Shown here piece after piece: positions 48,997 to 58,150 of a stretch of DNA of 64,000 bases (the first letter of the stretch is position 1; each line of letters begins with the position of its first letter). The DNA lies in assembly GCA_964396895.1 (NCBI GenBank), contig CAYNGJ010000008.1, forward strand, positions 1-64,000, written 5' to 3'. This DNA comes from UBA2334 sp964396895. GTDB taxonomy: Bacteria; Pseudomonadota; Gammaproteobacteria; Burkholderiales; Burkholderiaceae_C. Made by a program: the position numbers and the translations under genes. A model generated the notes under the pieces. It was not told where the DNA came from, made no database searches, and saw nothing but the letters and a program-made list of their open reading frames with translations.

Positions 48997-51306
48997 ATGT
49001 CTGCCACACCCAGCCCCCAAGCCACCTCCACCGCGCCAGACGGCTGGTCTCCCGGTTGGGGCCTGGCGCCCAAGTTGCTGATGGTGGTGGCGGCGGCCTG
49101 CTCGCTCATCTTTGTCGGGCTGTGCGTGTTCTCGGTGGTGCTGTACCAGCAAGAGCGTGCCGCGGGTGTGGCCGCCATGGTGCAGCGCAGCCAGGGCTTG
49201 GTGGCCAGCTTGCAGCAGGTGGACGAAGCGGGGCGCCGTGCGGCCGAGCAATCCTTTGGCATTCTGCGCGACCGCATGCCCACCATCATGTTCAAACTGG
49301 TGGATGTGGATGGCAAGCCCCAGCTTCAGCACGCCAGCTATCCGGTGGAAGCCAACTTTGACGCGGTCGATGCATTCGCCGGCCTCACGGGCGGTGTGGC
49401 CACGGTGTTCCAGCGGGAGGGAGAGGACTTCCGGCGGGTCAGCACCAGTCTGAAAAAGCAGGGCGGTGAGCGTGCGGTGGACACCTTGCTCGACCGCAAG
49501 CACCCCGCCTACCTGCTGATGTTGGAGGGCAAAACCTATCTGGGCCGGGCGGTGTTGTCCGGCAAAAACTACATGACGCGCTATGAGCCCATCTTGGACG
49601 AAGGCAAGGTCATTGGCATCCTGTTCATCGGGCTGGACATGGGTCAGCAGATGGAGATGATCAAAAAGGCCTTCCAGTTGGCCGGCACACCCACCGCGCT
49701 CAGCCTGGCGGTGGACGTGAACGACAGTGCTGCGCTGGGCCAGCTGGAAGCCAGCGACAAAGTCGGCAAGCTCGATGCCGCCGATCCGCTGCTGCAAGCC
49801 CTGCGCAGCGCGGTGGCAGGTGGGGGAAAAGGCGGCGTCATCAGTCATTTGGGCATGGACAGCCAGCTGCCGGGCAGCGGTACCACCCACATTGCCTGGA
49901 CTCATTTCGCACCTTGGGGCTGGGTGGTGCTGCAGGCCGAACGCGAAAGCGACACCATTGCCCCCGCCCGCAACGTGCTGCTGCTGTTGTGGGGCATGGT
50001 GGCGGGGGGTGCGGTGCTGGCCGCCATCGGGGTGCTGGTGGCCATTCGCCGCATGGTGCTGTTTCCATTGCGGGGTGTGCTGGCCGATGTGGAGCTGCTT
50101 CGCAACAACGACTACTCGCAGCCCCTGGTGCCACGCAGCCGTGACGAGCTGGGTCGCTTCATCGCCTCATTGGAGCAGATGCGCTGCCAGCTCAGCGCCA
50201 ACATGCGGCAGATGGAGCAATCGGCCCGCGACATCGATGTGGTGGCCTCCGAAGTGGCCCAAGGCAACATGGAGTTGGGGGCCCGCACCGAAGCCGCTGC
50301 CAGCAATCTGCAGCAGACGGCGCACAGCATGACCCAGCTGACCGACACCGTGCGCCAGAGCGCCGATGCTGCGCGCCAAGCCAACCAGCTGGCCAGCACA
50401 GCGGCCGAGGTGGCCGCCAAAGGTGGGGAAGTGGTGCACCAGGTGGTGGCCACCATGGACGACATCACCCAGAGCAGCAAAAAAATCGCCGACATCATCG
50501 GTGTCATCGACAGCATCGCCTTTCAGACCAACATCTTGGCCTTGAACGCTGCGGTGGAAGCCGCCAGGGCGGGCGAGGCTGGTCGAGGTTTTGCGGTGGT
50601 GGCCAGTGAAGTCCGGCAGCTGGCCCAGCGCAGCGCCGGTGCGGCCAAGGAAATCAAGGAGCTGATCAACGCCAGCGTGGGCAAGGTGCAAAGTGGCAGT
50701 CAGCTGGTGCAGAACGCGGGCAACACCATGGGCGAAATCGTGGCCAGCGTGCAGCGCGTCACCGATGTGATCGGTGAAATCACCGCCGCATCGGGCGAGC
50801 AGAGCGAGGGCATTGCCCAGGTCAACACCGCCGTGGGACAGTTGGACCACATGACGCAACAGAACGCCGCATTGGTTGAGCAGGTGGCCGCAGCCGCCGA
50901 CAGCCTCACCCACCAGACCATGCGCCTGCAACAGGCACTGGCCAACTATGTCACTGGCAACGACGGCGTGCCGGACAGCGCCATCGTCAAACGCCAGCCG
51001 CTCCAAGTGCGGCAGGCCAAGTTGGCGGTTGGAAAAACCGCCTCACCTGCCCGGACCAGTGGCCCTGCATCCTTGCCGCCACCGCGTCGTCACCCTGCGG
51101 CGGACGCACCCAGGCTGGGCAAACCATCGGCAAAAACAGTAGCTGAAAGACCAATGTTTAAAAGCGCTGGAGGCCAAAAAGTATCAAAATTGTCGCCGCC
51201 TGCGCCTGCGCCTGCGCCTGCGGCGCGCCCCGCCGCACGAGCCGCAGCTGCGCCACGGCCTGCGGCCAAAGCCACCACCACCGAGGGCGACTGGGAAACC
51301 TTTTGA
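48997..51306 (+). CDS. Cache-domain methyl-accepting chemotaxis protein with tether
   Basis: A 769-residue receptor. TM1 lies near residues 28-50; a large periplasmic double-Cache type domain (about 55-320) has the pattern KNYMTRYEPILDEGKVIGIL; TM2 lies at about 330-352; HAMP and the signalling coiled coil follow (AFQTNILALNAAVEAARAGE). A linker of about 120 residues, rich in P, A and K with a PAPAPA run, ends in GDWETF, a canonical CheR-binding tail. Residues about 714-732 come from a dispersed-repeat copy. The gene's TGA lies in a palindrome shared with the convergent gene. Confidence 0.93.
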   Translation: MSATPSPQATSTAPDGWSPGWGLAPKLLMVVAAACSLIFVGLCVFSVVLYQQERAAGVAAMVQRSQGLVASLQQVDEAGRRAAEQSFGILRDRMPTIMFKLVDVDGKPQLQHASYPVEANFDAVDAFAGLTGGVATVFQREGEDFRRVSTSLKKQGGERAVDTLLDRKHPAYLLMLEGKTYLGRAVLSGKNYMTRYEPILDEGKVIGILFIGLDMGQQMEMIKKAFQLAGTPTALSLAVDVNDSAALGQLEASDKVGKLDAADPLLQALRSAVAGGGKGGVISHLGMDSQLPGSGTTHIAWTHFAPWGWVVLQAERESDTIAPARNVLLLLWGMVAGGAVLAAIGVLVAIRRMVLFPLRGVLADVELLRNNDYSQPLVPRSRDELGRFIASLEQMRCQLSANMRQMEQSARDIDVVASEVAQGNMELGARTEAAASNLQQTAHSMTQLTDTVRQSADAARQANQLASTAAEVAAKGGEVVHQVVATMDDITQSSKKIADIIGVIDSIAFQTNILALNAAVEAARAGEAGRGFAVVASEVRQLAQRSAGAAKEIKELINASVGKVQSGSQLVQNAGNTMGEIVASVQRVTDVIGEITAASGEQSEGIAQVNTAVGQLDHMTQQNAALVEQVAAAADSLTHQTMRLQQALANYVTGNDGVPDSAIVKRQPLQVRQAKLAVGKTASPARTSGPASLPPPRRHPAADAPRLGKPSAKTVAERPMFKSAGGQKVSKLSPPAPAPAPAARPAARAAAAPRPAAKATTTEGDWETF
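51138..51192 (-). repeat. Dispersed AT-rich repeat inside chemoreceptor 3 linker
   Basis: Plus strand: GTAGCTG, 15 nt, AAAGCGCTGGAGGCCAAAAA, then GTATCAAAATTG. One of the best-preserved copies, read in frame and in the same frame as the copy in receptor 1. Confidence 0.8.
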
Positions 51307-51341
51307 CCATCACCCCTGCCGCCGGGGAGGGATGATGGTCA
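51304..51341. terminator. Palindrome spanning two convergent stop codons
   Basis: TGACCATCA (51304-51312) and TGATGGTCA (51333-51341) are perfect 9-bp arms. The first three bases are the stop of the Cache receptor and the last three the stop of the Pat-like gene on the other strand. No T-tract follows, so intrinsic termination is only possible. Confidence 0.5.
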
Positions 51342-54017
51342 GAGTGGGTGGCTCACCAGCCGGAAGTCGGCGTCTTCGGCGTAGGGCTTGATGGTGTAGC
51401 CCAGGCTTTTCATCAACCGCAGCATGCCAGGGTTGTTGACCAGCACCAGGCCCTCGATCTCGGTCAAGCCCTTTTCGCGTGCCACCTCCATGATGCTGAG
51501 CATCAGGCGCGATCCCAGGCCCTTGCCCCCAAAGTCGTCTGCCACCGCCAGGGCGAACTCGCAGGTGGTGCCGTCCACATTGGTCACGTAGCGCGACACG
51601 CCCACGATGCGTTCGGTGATGTTGACTCCGCCGTCGTCAAGGGGTTCGCGGGTCTGGTGCACCGCCACCAGGGCCATTTCGCGGTCATAGTCGATCAGCG
51701 TGAAGCGCGACAACATGCCGGGGGGCAGCTCGGTGAGGGATGACACGAACCGGAAATACCGGCTCTCGGGCGACATGCCTTTGACCAGGGCTTGCAGCAT
51801 CTGCGCGTCGTCGGGCCGAATTGGGCGGATGGTGTACTGGCCACCGCCCCGCAGTGGCCACACCTGTTCGTGGTGCGCCGGGTAGGGCAGGATGGCCAGG
51901 TGGCTGTAGTCGCGCGCTGAGTGGGGCGCTTGGTCGATCACGATGCGGGCATCCACCGCCACGGCGCCGTGCTCGTCCACGATGATGGGGTTGATGTCCA
52001 TCTCCCGCAACTGTGGCAGCTCACACACCATTTCTGACACACGCAGGAGGATTTGCTCGATGGCGTTGATGTTGGCCGCACTGGCGCCGCGCCACTCGCC
52101 CAGGGTTTCGGCCACGCGGGCGCGCTCAATGAGGCTGCGCGCCAGGAACTGGTTGAGCGGGGGCAAGGCCATGGCCCTGTCGTTGATCAGCTCGATCATG
52201 GTGCCGCCCGCGCCAAACGCAATCACCGGGCCAAAGGGGTCGTCGGTCACCAGGCCCACGTAAATTTCCCGCCCCCGGCGGGTGGGCGCCATTTTCTGGA
52301 TGGTCACGCCATTGATGTGGGCATCCGGGCGCGCCCGTGCGACGGACTGCACCATGTCGTTGAAGGTGTCGCGCACCGCTGTCGCGTTGTTCAGGTTCAG
52401 TACCACGCCGTCCACGTCGGATTTGTGGCTGATGTCGGGTGAATCGATCTTGAGCGCCACCGGGTACCCCAGCTGGGTGGCGATCATCATGGCCTCGTTG
52501 GCGTGGCGCGCCAAAATGGTCTGGGTCACCGGGATGTGGAAGGCGGCCAGCAAGGCCTTGCTTTCCATCTCGGTCAGTACCTTTCGACGCTCGGCCAACA
52601 CGCTCTCGATCAGCAGGCGCGCGCCCTCCACATCGGGTTGTGCGAGGTGTGACAGCGGAGGCGGCGTCTGCTGCAGCAGCAACTGGTTTTGGTAGAACGT
52701 GGCGATGTTGCTGAAGGCGCCCACGCCCGCTTCCGGTGTGCGGAAGTTGGGGATGTTGGCCTGGCTGAGCACTTGGCGGGCACCGCCCACGGCGGTGTCA
52801 CCCATCCAGCAAGCCAGCAGGGGCTTGCGCAGTTTGGGTTTGAGGGCGGCCAAGGCTTCGGCCACGGACATGGTGTCCACGCCATGCTTGGGCGAATAAA
52901 TGGCCAGCAGGCCGTCCACGCCCGGGTCTTTGGCGGCCGCTTCCAGCGCCTTGGTGTAGCAATCGGGGTGGGCGTCCTCACCCAGGTCGATGAGGTCCAC
53001 CAGGCTGGCCAGCGGTGAGAGGTGGGGCCTGAGCTCGTCCGCCACGGCGGGAGACAGCCTGCCCAGGGTGAGGCCCAGTTCCGAAATCCAGTCGGCGGCC
53101 AGCACGCCCGGCCCGCCGCCATTGGTGACGATGGCCAGCCGCTTGCCCACCGGTCGGTAGCGCGAGGCCAGGCATTTGGCGGCGGAGAACAGTTCCACAA
53201 ACGAGCGCACCCGCACGGCCCCTGCACGGCGCAGGGCGGCGGCGAAGACGTCGTCGCTGCCCACCTTGGCACCGCTGTGCGTCAACGCGGCGGCGTTGCC
53301 AGCTGGTTTGCGTCCGGCCTTGAGCACGACCACGGGTTTGGCATTGGCCGCAGCGCGCAGTGCGCTCATGAAGCGGCGGGCGTTGCGTATGCCCTCCATG
53401 TACACCACGATGCTTTGTGTCTGGGCATCGGCGGCCAGGAAATCGAGCACATCGGCCAGGTCCACCACGGTGTTGGGGCCCAGGGACACCACGGCGGAAA
53501 AACCCACGCTGTTGCTGCGTGCCCAGTCCAGGATGGACGAGGTGAGCGCCCCCGACTGGCTGACCAGCGCCAACGGACCCTTGGCCGCCAGCGGTCCGGC
53601 CAGGCTGGCGTTGAGCCCGGTCTGCGGCCGCTGCAGGCCCAGGCAGTTGGGCCCCAGCAAATGCATGCCCGAGCGCCGGGCGATGCGTTTCAGATCGGCG
53701 GACAGGTCGGCCCCCATGCCCGCGGACAGAACCAGGGCGGCCTTGCATTTCATGCGCCCTGCCACTTCCAGCGCCGCGCTCACCTCGTCGTGGGGCAAGG
53801 CGATGATGGCCAGATCGGCCCGGGCCAACGCCAAATCGGCCAGCGTGCCGCTGGTGTGGATGTCCACAAAATGCAGCTCACCGCTGAAGCGCTGGGCGGT
53901 CAGGTTGTCGTGCAGGGCTTGGGCCTGCGCGAACGCGTTCTCTGCCTGGGCCAGGTTGCCGGCAAACACCAGCACGGACTGGGGCGAAAAGAGGGGCGTG
54001 AGGTAGTGCTTGTCCAT
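51339..54017 (-). CDS. Acyl-CoA synthetase (NDP-forming)/GNAT fusion, Pat-like
   Basis: An 892-residue fusion: CoA-binding Rossmann domain (1-130), succinyl-CoA-synthetase-like domain (about 140-460), ATP-grasp domain (about 480-700) and a C-terminal GNAT acetyltransferase (about 730-890) with GGKGLGSRLM. This is the architecture of the protein lysine acetyltransferase Pat/YfiQ, which silences acetyl-CoA synthetase. Here H247 in THSGAKVGSD occupies the phosphohistidine position of active ADP-forming synthetases, which is lost in E. coli YfiQ, so ligase activity may persist. It follows the deacetylase gene by 74 bp on the same strand. Confidence 0.9.
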   Translation of the reverse strand: MDKHYLTPLFSPQSVLVFAGNLAQAENAFAQAQALHDNLTAQRFSGELHFVDIHTSGTLADLALARADLAIIALPHDEVSAALEVAGRMKCKAALVLSAGMGADLSADLKRIARRSGMHLLGPNCLGLQRPQTGLNASLAGPLAAKGPLALVSQSGALTSSILDWARSNSVGFSAVVSLGPNTVVDLADVLDFLAADAQTQSIVVYMEGIRNARRFMSALRAAANAKPVVVLKAGRKPAGNAAALTHSGAKVGSDDVFAAALRRAGAVRVRSFVELFSAAKCLASRYRPVGKRLAIVTNGGGPGVLAADWISELGLTLGRLSPAVADELRPHLSPLASLVDLIDLGEDAHPDCYTKALEAAAKDPGVDGLLAIYSPKHGVDTMSVAEALAALKPKLRKPLLACWMGDTAVGGARQVLSQANIPNFRTPEAGVGAFSNIATFYQNQLLLQQTPPPLSHLAQPDVEGARLLIESVLAERRKVLTEMESKALLAAFHIPVTQTILARHANEAMMIATQLGYPVALKIDSPDISHKSDVDGVVLNLNNATAVRDTFNDMVQSVARARPDAHINGVTIQKMAPTRRGREIYVGLVTDDPFGPVIAFGAGGTMIELINDRAMALPPLNQFLARSLIERARVAETLGEWRGASAANINAIEQILLRVSEMVCELPQLREMDINPIIVDEHGAVAVDARIVIDQAPHSARDYSHLAILPYPAHHEQVWPLRGGGQYTIRPIRPDDAQMLQALVKGMSPESRYFRFVSSLTELPPGMLSRFTLIDYDREMALVAVHQTREPLDDGGVNITERIVGVSRYVTNVDGTTCEFALAVADDFGGKGLGSRLMLSIMEVAREKGLTEIEGLVLVNNPGMLRLMKSLGYTIKPYAEDADFRLVSHPL

Positions 54018-54091
54018 GGGGCGGGTGGGGTGGGTGGCCCTTCAGTGTGGGGCCGAAAAATGACAGATCCTGTCCAACAGCTGTCAGGGCC

Positions 54092-55018
54092 TCAATCGGC
54101 GCCGATCAGCACCTTGACGTGCGCGGCCACACTGCGGGCCAGGGGGCTCATGACGTAGCCCCCTTCCAGGCAGGACACCACACGGCCCTGGCCGTGCGCC
54201 TGGGCGACGGCCATGATCTGTTGGGTCACCCAGGCGTAGTCGGCTTCCACGAAGCCGAGGTTGCCCATGTCGTCTTCGCGGTGGGCATCAAAACCGGCCG
54301 AGATGAAAATCATCTGGGGGCGAAAGGCGTTGAGTGCGGGCAACCAGTGGTCGTTCACGGCGTCGCGCAGCTTGTCGCCACCCGATCGGCTGGGCAGACC
54401 GATATTGATCATGTTGGGGCCGTAGGAATCCTCACCGGTGAACGGGTACAGGCCGGTTTCGTAGATGGAGCACATCAGCACCCGGTCGTCCCCTTTGAAG
54501 ATGCTTTCGCTGCCGTTGCCATGGTGCACATCAAAGTCGATGATGGCCACGCGCTCCAACCCATGCACATTCAGCGCGTGCCTGGCCCCCACGGCCACGT
54601 TGTTGAAAAAGCAAAACCCCATGGCGGCCGCGTACTCGGCATGGTGGCCCGGCGGACGCACGCTGCAAAAGGCGGTTGGCACATCGCCGTTGATCACCAA
54701 GTCGGTGGCCAGCACGGCCGCCCCGGCGGCCCGCCGGGCGGCAGCCAGGGTGTGGGGATTCATGTTGGTGTCCGGGTCCACGTGGACGTAACCCTCGGTG
54801 GGCGATGCGGCGAAGATTTCCTTTACGTGCAGCATGGAATGGGCCTGGCCCAGCTGCTCTTCGGTGGCCAACGGGGCATCGTGCGGGAGCATGTAGTCCA
54901 GCAGGCCCTTGACCAGCAGGTGGTCCTGTATGGCGGCCAGGCGCTCGGGGCATTCGGGGTGATGCGGGCCCATTTCGTGGCGGGCGCAATCGGCGTGGGT
55001 GATGAAGGCGCTGAGCAA
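54092..55018 (-). CDS. Histone-deacetylase-family amidohydrolase (AcuC/HDAC-like)
   Basis: A 308-residue zinc-dependent deacetylase of the arginase/HDAC fold. Active-site motifs: RPPGHHAE (tandem histidines), IIDFDVHHGNGS (zinc Asp and His) and ISAGFDAHRED (second zinc Asp). Family members remove acetyl groups from protein lysines or polyamines. The next gene encodes a Pat-like acetyltransferase, so the pair could write and erase the same modification, as acuA/acuC do in Bacillus; this is inference. First gene of the pair, divergent from the GGDEF-EAL gene. Confidence 0.92.
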   Translation of the reverse strand: MLSAFITHADCARHEMGPHHPECPERLAAIQDHLLVKGLLDYMLPHDAPLATEEQLGQAHSMLHVKEIFAASPTEGYVHVDPDTNMNPHTLAAARRAAGAAVLATDLVINGDVPTAFCSVRPPGHHAEYAAAMGFCFFNNVAVGARHALNVHGLERVAIIDFDVHHGNGSESIFKGDDRVLMCSIYETGLYPFTGEDSYGPNMINIGLPSRSGGDKLRDAVNDHWLPALNAFRPQMIFISAGFDAHREDDMGNLGFVEADYAWVTQQIMAVAQAHGQGRVVSCLEGGYVMSPLARSVAAHVKVLIGAD

Positions 55019-55208
55019 AAGTGTCTCCCAGTGGTTGGTCGGTCTCCGGTTTCACATTGTCAACCCCTCGCGCCGCGTTGTCTTGATCTGTCGCAAGGGC
55101 GTGGCATGCCGACAATGCGAGGTTAGTTGCAGTGGCGGTGGCTGAAAACGGTGCGCTTGACTTAGTATCGGGTTTTGCCACCCAGCGACCTCGCCACACC
55201 CACCTTCA

Positions 55209-58139
55209 ATGAAACCTGACGCCAGTGCGTTTGATGCTGCTGCTTTGCCGTTTCGGGGTGGGGACGAAGCCGTGCAGCCGAAGCCGTTTCACATTTCACT
55301 GGGCGATGCTGGGCAACTGCAGACCCTGCTGACGCTGTCCAACGACCTCTACTGGGAAACCGACGCCGAGCACCGGCTGACAGTGCTGCGCGGCCAGGCC
55401 TCGGCCAACGACCTGTTGGGCTGTGGCGTGGGCCTTCCGCCCTGGGAGGTTTTTACCCCCAACTTGGCCCACACCGACTGGGCCCAGGTGCGCGAGTGCA
55501 TGGCGTCGGGCCAGCCCTTGCGCGACGTCGAAGTGGCGCGGCTGCAGCCCGATGGCAGCGTGCAGTGGTTTCTCATCAACGGCTGCCCGCGCGCGAACGC
55601 GACGCCAGGCGCAGGTGGCTACTGCGGTGTGGGCCGCGACATTTCGGCGTTGCGACGCTCCCAACACTCGTTCGCCCAGCAGCAAACCCTGACGCGAGAG
55701 CTGGTGCAGCGGGTGCCCGGGCTGGTGTTTCAGATGCGGCGCAGCCCCAGTGGCTGGTTCAGCTTTCCCTTTGCCAGTGCGGCGTTGTTCGACATGTTCC
55801 AGGTTCGGATGGAGGACGCGCAGGTGGACGCCGGTGGCGTGTTTCGGCAGGTGCTGCCGGTGGACTACGTCCGCTGCCGGGCCAGTCTGGAGCATTCGGC
55901 CAACACCATTACGCCTTGGGTGCAGAGTTACCGCGTGCAGCTGCCCGGTGAGCAACCCCGCTGGCACGAGGTCAATGCGGTGCCCTACCGGGAGGCCGAT
56001 GGCAGCATCGTCTGGTACGGGTTTGCCAGTGATGTCACCGAGCGTGTGGAGACCGAAGCCCAGCTGCAGCGGGCCCACGACCAGATGCGCGCCCGCACCA
56101 ACCTCATGGACGTGACGTTGGGCAGCCTCAGCCAGGGCGTGATGATGATCTCGGCCAGCCACCGGGTGACCTACTACAACCAACCCCTGGTGGACTTGTT
56201 GCAATTGCCCGACAGCTTGCTGGCCCGCCAGCCTCAGTTGGCCGAGCTGGTGGAGTGGCAGCTGGACAATCACCGCTTGCCGCCGGACATCAGCCACCAC
56301 CAGGTGCGGCAGTTGGCGCAGTTGGACGCGCTGGGAGAGTCCGTCTGCCCGGTGAGGTATGTGCGCAAAACCGTCGATGGTCGCACCCTGGAGGTCAAGA
56401 CCCAACAACTGGACAGCGGTGGCTGGGTGCGCACCTTCGCCGATGTGACCGACTATGTGGATGCCCAGGACGCGTTGCAGCGCAGCGAGCTGCACCTGCG
56501 CGCCCTGTTCGATGCCATTCCCGACCGCGTCTGGCTCAAGGACACCGTCGGGGCGTTCATCATGTGCAACCCGCCTGCTGCTTCGGCGTTTGGCTTGTCC
56601 GCCCAGGAGCTGACCGGGCGCACCGAGTGGGAAGTGAGCCCATCCGCCGATGAGCAACCCGGCCAACAGGACACCGACATCCGCGCCCTGCGCAGCCAGG
56701 CGCCGGTGATGTACGAACAGGCCATGCCCCTGGTGCCGGGTGGGTCGGACGATGGCGTGTTCGAAGTGGTCAAACGAGCGGTGTTTGACCAGCATGGTGA
56801 CCCCATTGGGGTGCTGGGCATGGCCCGCGACGTGACCGAGCGCAAGCGCGCCGAGGCGCAGATCGAGCGGCTCGCCTTTTACGACCCCCTCACCGGGCTG
56901 TGCAATCGCCGCCTGTTTCACGAGCGCTTGGCGCAGGCCATGGCCGCCAGCGTGCGCAACCAGCAGTGGGGTGCGGTGTGCTTCATCGACCTGGACAATT
57001 TCAAGGACCTCAACGACACCCAGGGCCACGACCAGGGGGATTTGTTGCTGCAGCAGGTGGGCCGCCGGTTGCAGGAGGTGGTGCGGGAGCAGGACACCGT
57101 GGGCCGCCTGGGGGGTGACGAGTTCGTTGTGCTGCTGGAAACCATGGGCCCCGACGAAGACGTGGCCGCGTTGTACGCCAACACCGTGGGCCAGAAACTG
57201 CTGCAGGCCCTGACCGTGCCCTATGACCTGCGCAGTGGGCCGCAGCACAACACGCCCAGCATCGGCATCACGCTGTTTCGCGACCACGAAGACCGGGTGG
57301 AGGACGTTCTCAAGCGGGCCGATCTGGCCATGTACCAGTCCAAATCGGCGGGGCGCAACACCGTGCGTTTCTTTGACCCGCACATGCAGGACGTGGTCAT
57401 GCGACGCTCCGAGCTGGAGCGGGACCTGCGCGATGCCCTCTCGAGCCATCAGTTGCAGCTGTACTACCAGCCGGTGGTGGACGTGGCTGGGCGGGCCCAG
57501 GGCTTTGAGGCGTTGCTGCGTTGGCACCACGCCAGCAGAGGCATGGTGTCGCCGGCCGAGTTCATCCCAGTGGCCGAGCAGACCAGTCTCATCCTGCCCA
57601 TCGGCCAATGGGTGTTGCGCACCGCGTGCGAGCGCCTGACCGCCTGGGCGCAGGACCCAGCCACTGCCCACTGGTCACTGGCTGTCAACCTCAGTGCACG
57701 CCAGCTGCGCCAGGCGGATTTTGTGTCCAGTGTGGAGGCCATCTTGCGCGAGACGGGGGCACCGGCCGGGCAATTGAAACTGGAGCTGACCGAAAGCCTT
57801 CTGCTGCACGATGTGGAAGACACCATTGCCAAAATGACCTTGTTGGCCCAAGGAGGCATTCGCTTTTCGTTGGACGACTTTGGCACCGGCTATTCATCGC
57901 TCAGCTACCTCAAGCGCCTGCCGCTGTCGGTGCTGAAAATTGACCAGTCCTTCGTGCGCGACCTGCTCACCGACCCCAACGACGCCGCCATTGCCCGCAC
58001 CATCCTGCAGCTGGCCCAAAGCCTGGAATTGGACGTGGTGGCCGAGGGCGTGGAAACCGAGGGCCAGAAGCAGCTGCTGGAGGTCATGGGTTGCCGCGCC
58101 TTCCAAGGCTATTTGTTCGGGCGGCCTGCGCCCATGTGA
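55209..58139 (+). CDS. Multi-PAS GGDEF-EAL cyclic-di-GMP enzyme
   Basis: A 976-residue soluble signalling protein without obvious membrane helices. About four PAS/PAC modules occupy residues 30-545 (YWETDAEHRL, GRDISALRRS, MMISASHRVTYYNQP, DAIPDRVWLKD), then GGDEF with RLGGDEFVVLL and EAL with EALLRWHH, DDFGTGYSSLSYLKRLP and EGVETEGQ. Both catalytic signatures are intact, so net cyclic-di-GMP effect depends on sensory input. Its stop is followed immediately by the ribosome site of the M20 peptidase gene. Confidence 0.9.
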   Translation: MKPDASAFDAAALPFRGGDEAVQPKPFHISLGDAGQLQTLLTLSNDLYWETDAEHRLTVLRGQASANDLLGCGVGLPPWEVFTPNLAHTDWAQVRECMASGQPLRDVEVARLQPDGSVQWFLINGCPRANATPGAGGYCGVGRDISALRRSQHSFAQQQTLTRELVQRVPGLVFQMRRSPSGWFSFPFASAALFDMFQVRMEDAQVDAGGVFRQVLPVDYVRCRASLEHSANTITPWVQSYRVQLPGEQPRWHEVNAVPYREADGSIVWYGFASDVTERVETEAQLQRAHDQMRARTNLMDVTLGSLSQGVMMISASHRVTYYNQPLVDLLQLPDSLLARQPQLAELVEWQLDNHRLPPDISHHQVRQLAQLDALGESVCPVRYVRKTVDGRTLEVKTQQLDSGGWVRTFADVTDYVDAQDALQRSELHLRALFDAIPDRVWLKDTVGAFIMCNPPAASAFGLSAQELTGRTEWEVSPSADEQPGQQDTDIRALRSQAPVMYEQAMPLVPGGSDDGVFEVVKRAVFDQHGDPIGVLGMARDVTERKRAEAQIERLAFYDPLTGLCNRRLFHERLAQAMAASVRNQQWGAVCFIDLDNFKDLNDTQGHDQGDLLLQQVGRRLQEVVREQDTVGRLGGDEFVVLLETMGPDEDVAALYANTVGQKLLQALTVPYDLRSGPQHNTPSIGITLFRDHEDRVEDVLKRADLAMYQSKSAGRNTVRFFDPHMQDVVMRRSELERDLRDALSSHQLQLYYQPVVDVAGRAQGFEALLRWHHASRGMVSPAEFIPVAEQTSLILPIGQWVLRTACERLTAWAQDPATAHWSLAVNLSARQLRQADFVSSVEAILRETGAPAGQLKLELTESLLLHDVEDTIAKMTLLAQGGIRFSLDDFGTGYSSLSYLKRLPLSVLKIDQSFVRDLLTDPNDAAIARTILQLAQSLELDVVAEGVETEGQKQLLEVMGCRAFQGYLFGRPAPM

Positions 58140-58150
58140 AGGAGAATCCC

